A stretch of 64,000 bases of DNA from Comamonadaceae bacterium (GCA_947371915.1 CANBRM010000003.1:1-64000); one strand, 5' to 3'; positions 42,926 through 52,969 are shown, counted from the first letter of the stretch. Made by a program: numbers and translations. The notes: generated by a model not told the origin, from the letters alone.

Positions 42926-44461
42926 CGCCGACGCATCTAGAGCCGCCGCACTGGATTGGTACAGGCTCCAAGCGCGGCCTGCAAACACCAACTCAAACCC
43001 CACGTGTTGCGTCATGTTGAGCGTGGGGGACGTGTTGGGGGCGACCACCCAAGCGTGTGGGGTTTGCTTCAAGCTGTCTAAACGCGACAAGGGCACCAAG
43101 CTGTGCGCAGCTTGCGCGTCAAAGTCGGCGCCTTCAAACAGCTCACGTCGCCAGTTATCGCCCGCGGTTTGACGCAAAGTGTCCCAGTCTTGGATGACTT
43201 CCAGCGGGCGCGTCACTTGCGCGTAAAACGGCAAGTCGTAGGGATATTCGTCAATCGCGGCCACCACGTCTGAGGTGCGGGCTTGGCAGGCGAGAACCTC
43301 GGCCACATCCAAGCTGCTGTGTTTTTGGGTGTAGCGATCAGCCGCTACTTGCGCACCCACCGCCAGTGCCACATTGAGCCCCACCAGAATGGCAAACACC
43401 CTTTCTCCCCAAGCACGCGGGGCCACATGGCGCTGCCACCACAACGCTGCGAGCAGCGCCAGCGGGGGCATGACGGGTAAAGCGTAGCCGATGAGTTTGG
43501 AGTTGGGAATGGAGAAAAATCCCAAAATGGCGATGAGCCAAATCCAGCAGAGCGCGGTCCAACGCGGGTCAATGGGCACAAGCGCGCTCACGCGCTCGCG
43601 CACACTGCGCCCAGCACTGGCCACCACCAAGAACACCCACGGGAACATCAACACCACCACAGCAAGCCCGTAAAACCACCAAGGTCTGGCGTTGTTAAAC
43701 GTAGTGGCTGTGTAGCGACCAAACTGGTGCTTACCGAACATATAAGCCAGCATGTCAGGATGCTCACGCGCCGCCAGCACAAACCAAGGCAAAGCCACCG
43801 CTGCAAACAGCAGCACGCCGCTGACCCAAGGCAAGGCCCACACTTTGCGCCATTCCCACGTCCAAGTCACCCAAAGGCACAGCACCAAACCGGGTAAAAG
43901 CAAACCGATCAAGCCCTTGCTCAAGACCCCCAATCCGCAGGCGATGAAACCCGCACGCGCCCAGCCCGCATGCACGCCATCCGCCTGCATCAAGGCTCGG
44001 GCAAAACACCAAATGCCCACGCCCATCCACGTGGCGACCATCGTGTCGTGGTTCACGTATTGACCGCCCATCAAAAACGCCAAGCTGCTGCCCAACATCC
44101 AAGCCGCGCGGTTGGCCACGGCCACGCCCGCGATGTGGCGCGCACAGACCCAAAGCAAACCCCACATCAAGCAAGCATGCAACGCGACCACCAGCCGCGC
44201 CGCCCAAGGGGTGGCACCCAGCACCGTCATGGCACTGGCTTCGAGCCAGTAAAACAAAGGGGGTTTGTGAAAGAACGGAATGCCGTCCAAGCGTGGGGTG
44301 AGCCAGTCCCCACTCATCACCATCCATCGGCCCACCTCCGCATAGCGCCCTTCATCGGGCAAGGCCAAAGGGCGCAAGGCGGCCAAGACCAGCAACAACA
44401 CGGGCAGCAGGCACAGGGCCCAAATGCGACCGCGTGCGGAGAATAAAGAAGATGGGGTCAT
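42848..44461 (-). CDS. ArnT/PMT-like glycosyltransferase (GT39/GT83 group)
   Basis: The 537-residue integral membrane protein has the first periplasmic-loop acidic motif PDEGRYAEVGRWMV, then HKPPLFYWLEA and RLVVALHACLMWGLLWV, with about ten to twelve helices in all. Enzymes of this kind move a sugar from polyprenyl phosphate to lipid A or another envelope acceptor, which fits the GtrB- and GtrA-like genes converging on it. ATG 44461 is chosen over an upstream in-frame ATG. The last 26 codons overlap gtrA on the opposite strand and are low-complexity Ala-rich. Confidence 0.85.
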   Translation of the reverse strand: MTPSSLFSARGRIWALCLLPVLLLVLAALRPLALPDEGRYAEVGRWMVMSGDWLTPRLDGIPFFHKPPLFYWLEASAMTVLGATPWAARLVVALHACLMWGLLWVCARHIAGVAVANRAAWMLGSSLAFLMGGQYVNHDTMVATWMGVGIWCFARALMQADGVHAGWARAGFIACGLGVLSKGLIGLLLPGLVLCLWVTWTWEWRKVWALPWVSGVLLFAAVALPWFVLAAREHPDMLAYMFGKHQFGRYTATTFNNARPWWFYGLAVVVLMFPWVFLVVASAGRSVRERVSALVPIDPRWTALCWIWLIAILGFFSIPNSKLIGYALPVMPPLALLAALWWQRHVAPRAWGERVFAILVGLNVALAVGAQVAADRYTQKHSSLDVAEVLACQARTSDVVAAIDEYPYDLPFYAQVTRPLEVIQDWDTLRQTAGDNWRRELFEGADFDAQAAHSLVPLSRLDSLKQTPHAWVVAPNTSPTLNMTQHVGFELVFAGRAWSLYQSSAAALDASASTAAAKGPEAAEQKGLRGCKDQGKK

Positions 44462-44497
44462 GTGAAAACGCAAGTGAGGCGCAGCAGAGGTGCGCGG

Positions 44498-45337
44498 TTA
44501 AGCCGAGGCCATGGGCAAGCCACTGCCTCGGACCAATCGAACGCCAGCATCGCGCAAGTCTTGGACAAAGTCGTGGCTCGCCAAATACGCGAACTCACGG
44601 GCGCGGGCGGGGCCGATGTCGTCATCCGTTTGCGCCGAAGCGGCGGGGTGGCACATGATGAGCGCAGGCCCTGCTGGCGAATGCGGCAAATCGGCCAGCC
44701 AACCTTGCATGCGCTTGGCGTAGTCGGCCACATTGCCGTCAAAGGCATAGGCACCCGACAACGGCCCCACAGTCGGCCAAGCCTGGTCGTTGGCCCAAGC
44801 TTGCAACGTCTTGGAACCCATCACGGAAATTACACGCGCTTTGAACCCAGCTTGCGCCACGCTGGAAACACGCAGCCATGGACGCGACGCAGCGTTGCCG
44901 TAGCGGCGCAACAGCACCTCGAACAGCGCATCGCGCAAGCCCGCAAATTGGTGCACATGCTGGTGGCCATCGATGTGGTCTGGCGCAGCGTGCCAGTGTT
45001 GCTCAAAGGCATCGAGTTGGCGCTCCATCTCATCGCGCAGAGCTGCGACATCGAAGCGGCGCAGCGCAGCACGGCGCATCACCGTGCTCAAAGCACCACC
45101 AAAACCAGCACTTTGGGCAAAGCTGCTGGTCCAGTCCAAATGCAAGCCCACATCCAAGCGACCGCGTAAGTCGCGCAGGGCCGGCGCGTCTTCCGCCCAA
45201 CGGGGGGAGCGCGTCATCACGCTGGTGGCACTCAACCGGCCCAGCACCACCAAGGCGACGATGCCTTGCGAGGTGGGTGCGTTGACCGCGTAGTCGTCGG
45301 CGCACAGCACCACGTCTCGAATGGACGCGATGCTCAT
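44498..45337 (-). CDS. ChbG/HpnK (YdjC)-family carbohydrate deacetylase
   Basis: The 279-residue protein has the YdjC-fold motifs VVLCADDYAVN (metal-binding Asp-Asp), GLHLDWTSSF, HIDGHQHVHQFAG (metal-binding His residues) and ALIMCHPAA. Family members remove acetyl groups from acetylated sugars, including chitooligosaccharides and hopanoid-linked glucosamine. Placed next to a lipid-linked sugar transfer module, it may deacetylate the sugar carrier or the finished glycolipid. Its ATG overlaps the stop of the LysR gene. Confidence 0.85.
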   Translation of the reverse strand: MSIASIRDVVLCADDYAVNAPTSQGIVALVVLGRLSATSVMTRSPRWAEDAPALRDLRGRLDVGLHLDWTSSFAQSAGFGGALSTVMRRAALRRFDVAALRDEMERQLDAFEQHWHAAPDHIDGHQHVHQFAGLRDALFEVLLRRYGNAASRPWLRVSSVAQAGFKARVISVMGSKTLQAWANDQAWPTVGPLSGAYAFDGNVADYAKRMQGWLADLPHSPAGPALIMCHPAASAQTDDDIGPARAREFAYLASHDFVQDLRDAGVRLVRGSGLPMASA

Positions 45338-46275
45338 GTGGCGGCGCTCCAATACGCGGCCTGACCGTAGTGGTCTTTGAGAAAGTCAATCCACAAACGC
45401 AAACGCAGAGGCAGGTGCTTGCGCTGCGAAAAAATGGTGTAAATGCCGTTGGGCGGTGCGGCAAACTCGTCCAACACCGTCACCAACTGGCCGCTGCTGA
45501 CCTCGGCCTCCACCTCCCAAGTGCTGCGCCATGCGATGCCATAACCCGCCATGCACCAGTCATGCAGCACTTGGCCATCGGAACAATCCATCGGACCGCT
45601 CGGGCGCAGATGAATCACCTCATGGCCTGCGTTCTCGCCGTCTTTGGCCGCGGTGGGCGCACGAAAGGCCCAGCCACGGGTTTGCGACGCATCGCTGGAC
45701 AGCGTGAGGCAGCGAAAGCGCATCAAGTCATGCGGCGTTTGTGGCGTGCCGTAGCGTTTCAAAAACTCAGGGGTGGCCACGCACAGACGACGGTTGTCGG
45801 CCATTCGCACGCTGACCAACGAGGAGTCGGGCAAATCACCCACGCGCACGGCGCAGTCAAAGCCTTCGGCAGCCAAGTCGACCACACGGTCGCTGAGGTT
45901 GAGCGACACCGTCACGTCAGGGTGCATGTTGTGAAATTTGGGCACCAGTGGCGCCACATGACGCCGACCAAACCCAGCCGGCGCGGTGATGCGCAAATGG
46001 CCGCTGGCTTTCAAGCCGCCTGCGCTGACGCTGGCTTCGGCGTTGGCCACCTCGGCCAACAAGCGTTGGCAATCTTCTAGAAAGGCGGTGCCTTCATGGG
46101 TGAGCGTGATGCGCCGCGTGGTGCGCACCAAGAGCTTGACGCCCAAGTGAGCTTCTAAGCTGTCTAAGCGACGCCCCATGATGGCGGGTGCCACGCCTTC
46201 GGCCACTGCGGCCGCAGTCAAGCTGCCCTTTTGGGCCACCGACACGAAGGACTCGAAGACTTTGAGTTTGTCCAT
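45334..46275 (-). CDS. LysR-family transcriptional regulator
   Basis: The 313-residue protein has the N-terminal LysR winged HTH (FVSVAQKGSLTAAAVAEGVA, IMGRRLDSLEAHLGVKLLVR, TTRRITLTHEGTAFLEDCQR) and a periplasmic-binding-protein-like effector domain. The second helix has APAIMGRR in place of the usual SxVSRxI. Unusually for LysR genes it lies in line with and overlaps the next gene (ChbG/YdjC, ATGA 45334-45337). Confidence 0.93.
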   Translation of the reverse strand: MDKLKVFESFVSVAQKGSLTAAAVAEGVAPAIMGRRLDSLEAHLGVKLLVRTTRRITLTHEGTAFLEDCQRLLAEVANAEASVSAGGLKASGHLRITAPAGFGRRHVAPLVPKFHNMHPDVTVSLNLSDRVVDLAAEGFDCAVRVGDLPDSSLVSVRMADNRRLCVATPEFLKRYGTPQTPHDLMRFRCLTLSSDASQTRGWAFRAPTAAKDGENAGHEVIHLRPSGPMDCSDGQVLHDWCMAGYGIAWRSTWEVEAEVSSGQLVTVLDEFAAPPNGIYTIFSQRKHLPLRLRLWIDFLKDHYGQAAYWSAAT

Positions 46276-46329
46276 GCCGTCGATTATCCACGGGGGCCCC
46301 TGTGAAGCTCCCGCCTAAAATTGCGCCCC

Positions 46330-47361
46330 ATGAACGCCACCACCCCCAGTCATCGCACCACCACGTGGGTTCACCACGCCACCGCACGTTTGGCGCACCT
46401 GAGCCCCGCTTGGTTTGTGCTGGTCATGGGCTGGTGCGGCTTGGCCCAAGCGTGGCTGCGCGCCACCGATTTGATGGGCGACATGGCGCTGGGCATGAGC
46501 TTGGTGGCTGGCGCTTTTGCGGTGCTGATTTTTAGTGCGCTTTGCTTGGTGAGCATCATCCGACTGAACGTCCACAACCCTGCCGTGCAAGCTGACTTGA
46601 AACACCCTGTGCGTCATGCCTTCATGGCCACTCTGCCGATTTCGATGATGCTGCTGTCTACGTTAGGCGCCGCCCTGTTTTGGAACACGGCCCCTTGGCT
46701 GGACCACCTGTTACGCGCCACGTGGTTGATCGGCTCGCTGTTAGAGCTGGCAGCCACCGTGTGGGTGCTGGGACGCTGGCTTCGCCCCAAGGAAGAAGGC
46801 GGCTTGCAATGGGCCACGTTCACCCCCGTGTTGTTCATCCCTGTCGTCGGCAATGTACTGGCGCCCTTGGGTGGCGTGACGATGGGATTTGCGCCTTGGG
46901 CCACCGCCCAAATGGGCATCGGTCTGCTGCTGTGGCCAGTGCTGCAAACCTTGCTCATCGTGCGTTTGGTGCAAGCGGGCCCGATGCCTGCACGCATGAG
47001 CCCCTCGCTATTCATCACCGTGGTGCCGCCGTCCATCATTGGCCTCGACATGCTGCAATTGAACACCCCCATGCCCGTCGTTTGGGCGCTGTGGGGGGCG
47101 GGCGTTTTCTTTTTGATGTGGGCGCTGACACAACTCGACGCCATGCGCTCACAGCCTTTTGGCATGGGGCATTGGGGCATGAGTTTTCCCTTGGCTGCCT
47201 TCACCACCTTAACTTTGCGACTGAGCAGTGCGCCCGAAGGCGCTTGGTTGCAACTGCCTGCTACCGGCTTGCTGGCCATCACCTCGTTGGTGATTTTGGG
47301 CTTGACCTTAGGCACGTGGCGCGGCCTGCGCGCAGGCACGCTGCTGGTCGCCGAAGGCTGA
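46330..47361 (+). CDS. TDT-family (TehA/SLAC1-like) transporter
   Basis: The 343-residue protein has ten predicted membrane helices in the SLAC1/TehA pattern (SPAWFVLVMGWCGLAQAW, TWLIGSLLELAATVWVLGRW, WATFTPVLFIPVVGNVLAPL, FPLAAFTTLTLRLS). The family includes anion channels and malate, sulfite or tellurite exporters; the pore Phe is not assignable by eye. It lies directly before malate synthase G on the same strand, so an organic-acid role is suggested by position. No strong ribosome site precedes ATG 46330. Confidence 0.8.
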   Translation: MNATTPSHRTTTWVHHATARLAHLSPAWFVLVMGWCGLAQAWLRATDLMGDMALGMSLVAGAFAVLIFSALCLVSIIRLNVHNPAVQADLKHPVRHAFMATLPISMMLLSTLGAALFWNTAPWLDHLLRATWLIGSLLELAATVWVLGRWLRPKEEGGLQWATFTPVLFIPVVGNVLAPLGGVTMGFAPWATAQMGIGLLLWPVLQTLLIVRLVQAGPMPARMSPSLFITVVPPSIIGLDMLQLNTPMPVVWALWGAGVFFLMWALTQLDAMRSQPFGMGHWGMSFPLAAFTTLTLRLSSAPEGAWLQLPATGLLAITSLVILGLTLGTWRGLRAGTLLVAEG

Positions 47362-47397
47362 TTAGGCATCTAGAAGTCACGACATCTGAAAAATTTA

Positions 47398-47418
47398 GCC
47401 ACGCAATGCGGGCGTGGC
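47398..47418 (+). terminator. Hairpin after the TDT transporter gene (weak terminator)
   Basis: GCCACGC and GCGTGGC form a 7-bp stem around a 7-base loop, 36 bp after the stop. Only two or three T follow, so termination would be weak or incomplete. Confidence 0.4.
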
Positions 47419-47491
47419 TTTGACCTAAGATTCGTGTTGAATTTCTGTTTTTGAGATCTGTATTTTTAAAACTACCTGAGAGCGTTGACCC

Positions 47492-49711
47492 ATGACCCAA
47501 ACCACCACACCACGCACGCAAATTCACAGCCTGCAAGTGGCCACCCAATTGCAAGAGTTCATCAACACCCAAGTGCTGCCAGACACCGGCGTGAGCCAAG
47601 CGCAGTTCTGGAGCGGCTTTGACGCCATCGTGCAAGACTTGGCACCCAAGAACATCGCCTTGTTGGCAGAGCGTGATCGCATTCAACTGGAAATGGATGC
47701 TTGGCACACCAAGAACCCCGGCCCGATCAAGAAGATGAAGGCTTACCGCGCCTTCCTCGAAAAAATTGGCTATCTCGTGCCCCAGCCCGACAAAGTCAAG
47801 GCCACCACGAAAAATGTGGACGCCGAGTTGGCTTTGCAAGCTGGCCCCCAGTTGGTGGTGCCCGTCTTGAATGCCCGCTACGCCTTGAACGCCGCCAACG
47901 CGCGTTGGGGCTCGTTGTATGACGCCCTGTATGGCACTGACGCTTTGCCCGAAACCAACGGCGCTGAAAAAGGCAAGGGCTACAACCCCGTGCGCGGCGC
48001 CAAAGTCATTGAATACGCACGCTACGTGCTGGACCGCACTGCGCCCCTGAAGAGTGGCTCGCACATCGACTCGACCGGCTACACCGTGGTCGGCGGCGAG
48101 TTGGTCGTGTCCCTGAAAAATGGCAAGACCACCAAGCTGGCCAAAGCTGCGCAATTCATCGGTTTCCAAGGCGATGCGGCCGCACCTTCGTCGGTGCTGT
48201 TGCAACACAACGGCCTGCATTTGGACATCCAAATCAACCGCAACACCCCCATCGGCGCGTCTGATGCAGCGGGTGTGAGCGACTTGATTGTGGAAGCCGC
48301 CTTGTCCACCATCTTGGACTTGGAAGACTCCGTGGCCGTGGTCGATGCCGAAGACAAAGTGTTGGCCTACGGCAACTGGCTGGGCATCGTCAAAGGCACC
48401 TTGACCGAGGCTGTCGAGAAAAATGGCAAAACCTTCACACGTGGCCTGAACGCTGACCGTGTTTACACCGGCAAAGACGGCCAGCCCGCCAAGCTGCATG
48501 GCCGCTCGTTGCTGTTCTTGCGCAACGTGGGTCACTTGATGACCAACCCCGCCATTTTGTACACCGGCAAAGACGGCGCCACACACGAGATCCCTGAAGG
48601 CATCATGGATGCGGTGATCACCACCACCATCGCCCTGCACGACTTGCAAGGCCACGGCAAAGACGGCATCCGCAACTCGCGCACCGGCTCGGTCTACATC
48701 GTCAAACCCAAAATGCACGGCCCTGCCGAAGTGGCGTTTGCTGCGGAGTTGTTTGGTCGTGTGGAGAAAGTTTTGGGCTTAGCTGACAGCACCGTCAAGC
48801 TGGGCATCATGGACGAAGAGCGCCGCACCAGCGTGAACTTGAAGGCCTGCATCGCCGCCGCGGCCAGCCGCGTGGCGTTCATCAACACCGGTTTCCTCGA
48901 CCGCACTGGCGACGAAATGCACACCGCCATGTACGCCGGCCCCATGATGCGCAAGGGCGACATGAAGTCCAGCGCTTGGATTCAGGCCTACGAAAAGAAC
49001 AACGTGCTGGTTGGCTTGTCATGCGGCCTGCGTGGCAAAGCGCAAATCGGCAAAGGCATGTGGGCCATGCCCGACTTGATGGCTGAAATGCTGAAGCAAA
49101 AAATTGGTCACCCCAAAGCCGGTGCCAACACGGCTTGGGTGCCCAGCCCCACCGCTGCCGTGTTGCACGCCATGCATTACCACCAAGTCAAAGTGGTGGA
49201 CGTGCAAAAAGAGTTGGAAAAAGTCGACTACAGCAAGGTGCGCGACGGCATCTTGGACGACTTGCTGCAAGTGCCCGTGGTGGCCAAGCCCAAGTGGAAA
49301 GACGCCGACAAGCAACAAGAGTTGGACAACAACGTGCAAGGCATCTTGGGCTACGTGGTGCGTTGGATCGACCAAGGCGTGGGCTGCTCGAAAGTGCCAG
49401 ACATCCACAACGTGGGCCTGATGGAAGACCGCGCCACGCTGCGTATTTCTAGCCAACACATCGCCAACTGGTTGCTGCACGGCGTGGTAACGCCTGCTGA
49501 AGTGAAAGCCACGTTCAAGCGCATGGCCTCAGTGGTGGACAAGCAAAACGCTGGCGACCCGTTGTACCAAAAGATGGCCGGCCGCTTCAGCAAGAGCGCC
49601 GCCTACCAAGCCGCCCTCGACTTGGTGTTCAAAGGCAAAGAGCAGCCTAGCGGCTACACCGAGCCTTTGTTGCATGCTTGGCGCTTGAAGGTCAAGGCTG
49701 GCACGGCGTAA
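47492..49711 (+). CDS. glcB: Malate synthase G
   Basis: The 739-residue enzyme condenses glyoxylate with acetyl-CoA to malate. Family stretches include [37 protein letters not shown], the glyoxylate/Mg site region around [17 protein letters not shown] and [17 protein letters not shown], and [20 protein letters not shown]. Length and domain order are those of the monomeric G isoform. It would assimilate glyoxylate formed from two-carbon compounds such as ethanol or glycolate, which fits alcohol oxidation earlier in the window. A terminator follows at 49736. Confidence 0.96.
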   Translation: MTQTTTPRTQIHSLQVATQLQEFINTQVLPDTGVSQAQFWSGFDAIVQDLAPKNIALLAERDRIQLEMDAWHTKNPGPIKKMKAYRAFLEKIGYLVPQPDKVKATTKNVDAELALQAGPQLVVPVLNARYALNAANARWGSLYDALYGTDALPETNGAEKGKGYNPVRGAKVIEYARYVLDRTAPLKSGSHIDSTGYTVVGGELVVSLKNGKTTKLAKAAQFIGFQGDAAAPSSVLLQHNGLHLDIQINRNTPIGASDAAGVSDLIVEAALSTILDLEDSVAVVDAEDKVLAYGNWLGIVKGTLTEAVEKNGKTFTRGLNADRVYTGKDGQPAKLHGRSLLFLRNVGHLMTNPAILYTGKDGATHEIPEGIMDAVITTTIALHDLQGHGKDGIRNSRTGSVYIVKPKMHGPAEVAFAAELFGRVEKVLGLADSTVKLGIMDEERRTSVNLKACIAAAASRVAFINTGFLDRTGDEMHTAMYAGPMMRKGDMKSSAWIQAYEKNNVLVGLSCGLRGKAQIGKGMWAMPDLMAEMLKQKIGHPKAGANTAWVPSPTAAVLHAMHYHQVKVVDVQKELEKVDYSKVRDGILDDLLQVPVVAKPKWKDADKQQELDNNVQGILGYVVRWIDQGVGCSKVPDIHNVGLMEDRATLRISSQHIANWLLHGVVTPAEVKATFKRMASVVDKQNAGDPLYQKMAGRFSKSAAYQAALDLVFKGKEQPSGYTEPLLHAWRLKVKAGTA

Positions 49712-49735
49712 TCTGCCTTCAGCTTGACTTGACGC

Positions 49736-49762
49736 AAACGGCTCCTTCGGGAGCCGTTTTTC
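49736..49762 (+). terminator. Rho-independent terminator of glcB
   Basis: CGGCTCC, loop TTCG, GGAGCCG and then five T, starting 25 bp after the stop codon: a textbook intrinsic terminator. Confidence 0.9.
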
Positions 49763-49816
49763 ATGGGCGCGTGGCACTATGATTCAGCGTACTTTTCACT
49801 TCTTTCGAGAACCACC

Positions 49817-50212
49817 ATGACCGCCACTTTTACCCAAAATTTGATCCGCATCGCCTTGCGTTCCTTGATGGGCTTGGTGCTCATCGTGGCGTTGCTGGCG
49901 GGCGGCTACCTGCTCTTCGCGTACCACTTCACTTACTCCAAAGGTGAAAGCGTGGGCTATGTGCAAAAGCTGTCCTACAAGGGCTGGGTCTGCAAGACGT
50001 GGGAAGGCGAGCAAATGCGCGCCTTGGCCAACATGCCCACCATTCCCGAGAAATTTGCGTTCACCGTGCGTGATGCCGCCATTGCCGATCAAATCAACGC
50101 GCACATTGGTCAAAAGGTGGTGCTGGAGTATGCCCAACACCGCGGCTTGCCGGAGTGTTTTGGCGAGACCCAGCACTTCATTGCGTCGGTTCGTTTGGCC
50201 CCGACCGAGTAA
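49817..50212 (+). CDS. Conserved-looking membrane-anchored hypothetical protein
   Basis: The 131-residue protein has a single N-terminal membrane helix (LMGLVLIVALLAGGYLLFAY) and a soluble domain that begins TYSKGESVGYVQKLSYKGWV and holds two Cys (about 74 and 117). The sequence is that of an envelope-anchored protein of unknown function; I have no family name. The pattern GxSVGYVQKxSxKGWxCKTWEGE suggests a small conserved family. It converges on and overlaps the end of the photolyase-like gene by 35 bp. Confidence 0.6.
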   Translation: MTATFTQNLIRIALRSLMGLVLIVALLAGGYLLFAYHFTYSKGESVGYVQKLSYKGWVCKTWEGEQMRALANMPTIPEKFAFTVRDAAIADQINAHIGQKVVLEYAQHRGLPECFGETQHFIASVRLAPTE

Positions 50213-51389
50213 GCGGCAACACCAGCTGCTGCAAGTGACGCACGTCTTTGGTGACCTGCGTCCACCATTTGAAAAATGAGTCTTGGGGTTTCTCAATCGG
50301 TTTGAACAAGCGTGGTGCGGGTCGCTGAATTAAGTTGACGCGCGACATCTCAGGCAAGCGCAAATGCGCCACCGTGTGTACCTGTGCAGCGGTCGACAAG
50401 GCCAATGCCACTTCTTGCTGAGTGCCGTACCAGCGCTGCGTCGTGAGACTCGCCATGCGCTCCCCGACAAACTGCCAGCGTGCGAGGCTCCAAGGCTGGG
50501 CCCACGCCAAGTCAGACCACACCACGGCCACACACACCACGTCCTCAGGCAAATCCGTGGGCAGGTCTGCCAAATGCCACGGGTGTACCAGCCACACGGT
50601 TTTATTCAACACCGCGTGATGGGCGGGTGTGTTGAACCCCAAATGCTCGGGCGGTTGTAACGAGACAGGCGGCTCTTCGAGAGGCTCGCTGTCGCGGCGC
50701 TCATGCGACAGCGTGGCACGGCTGCGCGCCAGCAAATCAAGGACCTCGTAGCTCGCATCCAACACCGTGCCTGGGCTGTGCCAACGCGGCGGCGCAAATT
50801 TCTCTAGGCTTTCCGCATTGAACAAATAAGGCTTGCTGCTGCTGGTGCCTGCAATCCACTGCCAACTCAAATAGTTGCTGGCCAAGTCGCCATCGAGCAA
50901 ATGGCTATACATCCAATCGGCGGCCACACGCCAATGCACTTTGCGCAAATGCACCAAATAACTGGCCAGCCACATGCGGGCGTGGTTGTGCAGATAGCCG
51001 GTGGTGTAGAGGGTGCGCACCGCTTGGTCAATCACCGGCACATGCGAGCAAGCGCTGCGCACATCGTCGGGCACGGCCAAGCTGTAGGCATCATCCGGCA
51101 GCACGCCTTCATGCAACGACTGGCCAATGGCATCGCCGAGGTGGCCCTGCACATGCTGGTAGTACTCACGCCAGCCCAGCTCAAACAACAACTTGTGCTG
51201 AACGCCCAAACGGTGCTGCTTGTACATGGCCAAGGCCACATCGGGGATGCTCAAAAATCCGTGCGTCAAATAAGGCGACAAACCCGTCACCGCGCCATCC
51301 AACGCGTTGCGCGTCTGGGCGTAGTCTTTGGGGTTGACTTGGGCTAACCGCTGCTGAGCGGCATGGGGCGTTGGAAGAAATGCGTGCAT
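50178..51389 (-). CDS. Photolyase/cryptochrome-related flavoprotein with inverted domain order
   Basis: The 403-residue protein starts directly with the helical FAD-binding half of photolyases (about 30-200): GLSPYLTHGFLSIPDVALAM, ELGWREYYQHVQGH, TTGYLHNHARMWLASYLVHL and NYLSWQWIAGTSSSKPYLFN. No alpha/beta antenna domain precedes it. Instead residues about 262-360 (KTVWLVHPWHLADLP, VVCVAVVWSDLAWA, WQFVGERMASL) look like an alpha/beta domain placed after it. Canonical photolyases have the reverse order. DNA repair or light sensing cannot be decided. Confidence 0.75.
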   Translation of the reverse strand: MHAFLPTPHAAQQRLAQVNPKDYAQTRNALDGAVTGLSPYLTHGFLSIPDVALAMYKQHRLGVQHKLLFELGWREYYQHVQGHLGDAIGQSLHEGVLPDDAYSLAVPDDVRSACSHVPVIDQAVRTLYTTGYLHNHARMWLASYLVHLRKVHWRVAADWMYSHLLDGDLASNYLSWQWIAGTSSSKPYLFNAESLEKFAPPRWHSPGTVLDASYEVLDLLARSRATLSHERRDSEPLEEPPVSLQPPEHLGFNTPAHHAVLNKTVWLVHPWHLADLPTDLPEDVVCVAVVWSDLAWAQPWSLARWQFVGERMASLTTQRWYGTQQEVALALSTAAQVHTVAHLRLPEMSRVNLIQRPAPRLFKPIEKPQDSFFKWWTQVTKDVRHLQQLVLPLTRSGPNEPTQ

Positions 51390-51436
51390 ATCGTTTTTGT
51401 CAATTGTGCCCTGCCAGCGTAGCTACACTTGGTCGC

Positions 51437-52912
51437 ATGCACGCACCTGGCTCTCTTGCCGATCTCCAAAGCCGCTACGGCACGCGTCACCGCTGGCTGA
51501 TGTTGACCACGGTGATGATCGGCTCCATGGCGGCCATCATGTCGTCCACCATCATGAACGTGGGCATTCCTGGCATGAGCCTGCACTTCGGCATTGGCCA
51601 AGAACAGGCCCAGTGGGTGAGCTCCAGCTTCATGGTGGCCATGACTGTCTCGATGCTGACCACCCCTTGGCTGCTGGCGCGTTTTGGCTACCGCACCACC
51701 TATTACGGCTGCATGTGGCTGCTGATGATGGCAGGCATTGGTGGCGGACTGGCCACCGACTACAACTGGGTGCTGGTGGCACGGGTGAGCGAGGGCTTAG
51801 CCGCAGGGGTGGTGCAACCCATTCCCGCCATCATCATCTTGCGCGCGTTTGACAATGCCGAACAAGGCCGCGCCAACAGCTTCTTTGGCATGGGTGTGGT
51901 GCTGGCACCTGCCATTGGCCCCAGCATTGGCGGCATTTTGGTGGACTGGATGAGCTGGCGCTCCTTGTTTTTTATGGTGATTCCGTTTTGCTTGGCCTCA
52001 CTCTGGATGGCCAAACGCTACGTGCCCGTTACCGCGCCTGGTGGCGTGAGCGCCAACCATGGCAAACCCACCCTTGATGTGGGTGGACTCACCCTCGCCA
52101 CCGTGGGCACCCTTTGCCTGCTCAATGGCTTGGTGCTGCTGCACAGCGGCCAGTGGACCACCTCCGCGTGGCTGATGGCCGGTGCGGTGGTGTGCATCGT
52201 GAGCTTCATTGCTTGGCAGCGTGTGCAGGCCCAACGCGGTGGCTTGCCCTTGATGAATTTGAGCCTGTTCAAGCACCGCCCCTTCGCCATGGGAACGTTG
52301 GTCGCATTCATCTACGGCATCGCCATGTTTGGCTCGACGTATTTGATTCCAGTCTATTTGCAACTGGGGCTCGGGCTTTCGCCCAGTCATGTGGGCACCT
52401 TGATGCTGCCTTCTGGCTTGTTGCTGGCGTTGACCATTGCCGTGGTGGGGCGTTACGCCAGCACACACCCCACGCATTTGTTTGTGAGTTTTGGCTTGTC
52501 ACTGCTGGCGCTGTCGTTCGCCTTGATGGTGTTGGTCAACTTGCAAACGGCATTGTGGGTCTTGGTGGCCTTGGCCATTTTGGGACGCATCGGTTTGGGC
52601 TTCATCTTGCCGTCGCTCAACATGGGTGCCATGCGCTCGCTGCATGCCAACCTCATCCCGCAGGGCGCGAGTGCCATTAACTTCTTGCGCATGTTGGGCG
52701 GCGCAGCCGGGGTCAGCTTGTGCGGTATCTTGTTGGAATGGCGTTTGGCCGTGCATGGCGACACCTTGAACAACAGCGCAAGTTCGGCGGCGAGACTGGC
52801 GGCCTTTGACGATGTTTTTTTGATGCTGGCCGCCGTCTGTGCGTTCGCGCTGATCGCTGCTTGGCAAATTCGCGAACCGCATTTGCCACGGCAAGACACC
52901 GCCGCACCCTGA
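51437..52912 (+). CDS. MFS drug exporter of the DHA2 (EmrB/QacA) family
   Basis: The 491-residue protein has about fourteen membrane helices. DHA2 motifs include the first-helix stretch SSTIMNVGIPGMSLHFGI, the loop 2-3 motif LLARFGYRTTYYGC and motif C in GMGVVLAPAIGPSIGGILVD. Substrate is unknown; EmrB-type pumps work with an EmrA membrane-fusion protein, which is not encoded here. ATG 51437 is selected because an upstream frame extension lies in the promoter area of the divergent photolyase-like gene. Confidence 0.88.
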   Translation: MHAPGSLADLQSRYGTRHRWLMLTTVMIGSMAAIMSSTIMNVGIPGMSLHFGIGQEQAQWVSSSFMVAMTVSMLTTPWLLARFGYRTTYYGCMWLLMMAGIGGGLATDYNWVLVARVSEGLAAGVVQPIPAIIILRAFDNAEQGRANSFFGMGVVLAPAIGPSIGGILVDWMSWRSLFFMVIPFCLASLWMAKRYVPVTAPGGVSANHGKPTLDVGGLTLATVGTLCLLNGLVLLHSGQWTTSAWLMAGAVVCIVSFIAWQRVQAQRGGLPLMNLSLFKHRPFAMGTLVAFIYGIAMFGSTYLIPVYLQLGLGLSPSHVGTLMLPSGLLLALTIAVVGRYASTHPTHLFVSFGLSLLALSFALMVLVNLQTALWVLVALAILGRIGLGFILPSLNMGAMRSLHANLIPQGASAINFLRMLGGAAGVSLCGILLEWRLAVHGDTLNNSASSAARLAAFDDVFLMLAAVCAFALIAAWQIREPHLPRQDTAAP

Positions 52913-52969
52913 TTCGTATCAGCAACCCCACCGAGCCTTTTCACCTTTTTTTCACGAAGTCCCTTCACC

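Noticed and set aside
47279-48718. 479-codon open frame antisense to glcB
   Set aside because: Shadow of malate synthase G; composition typical of antisense frames in this genome.
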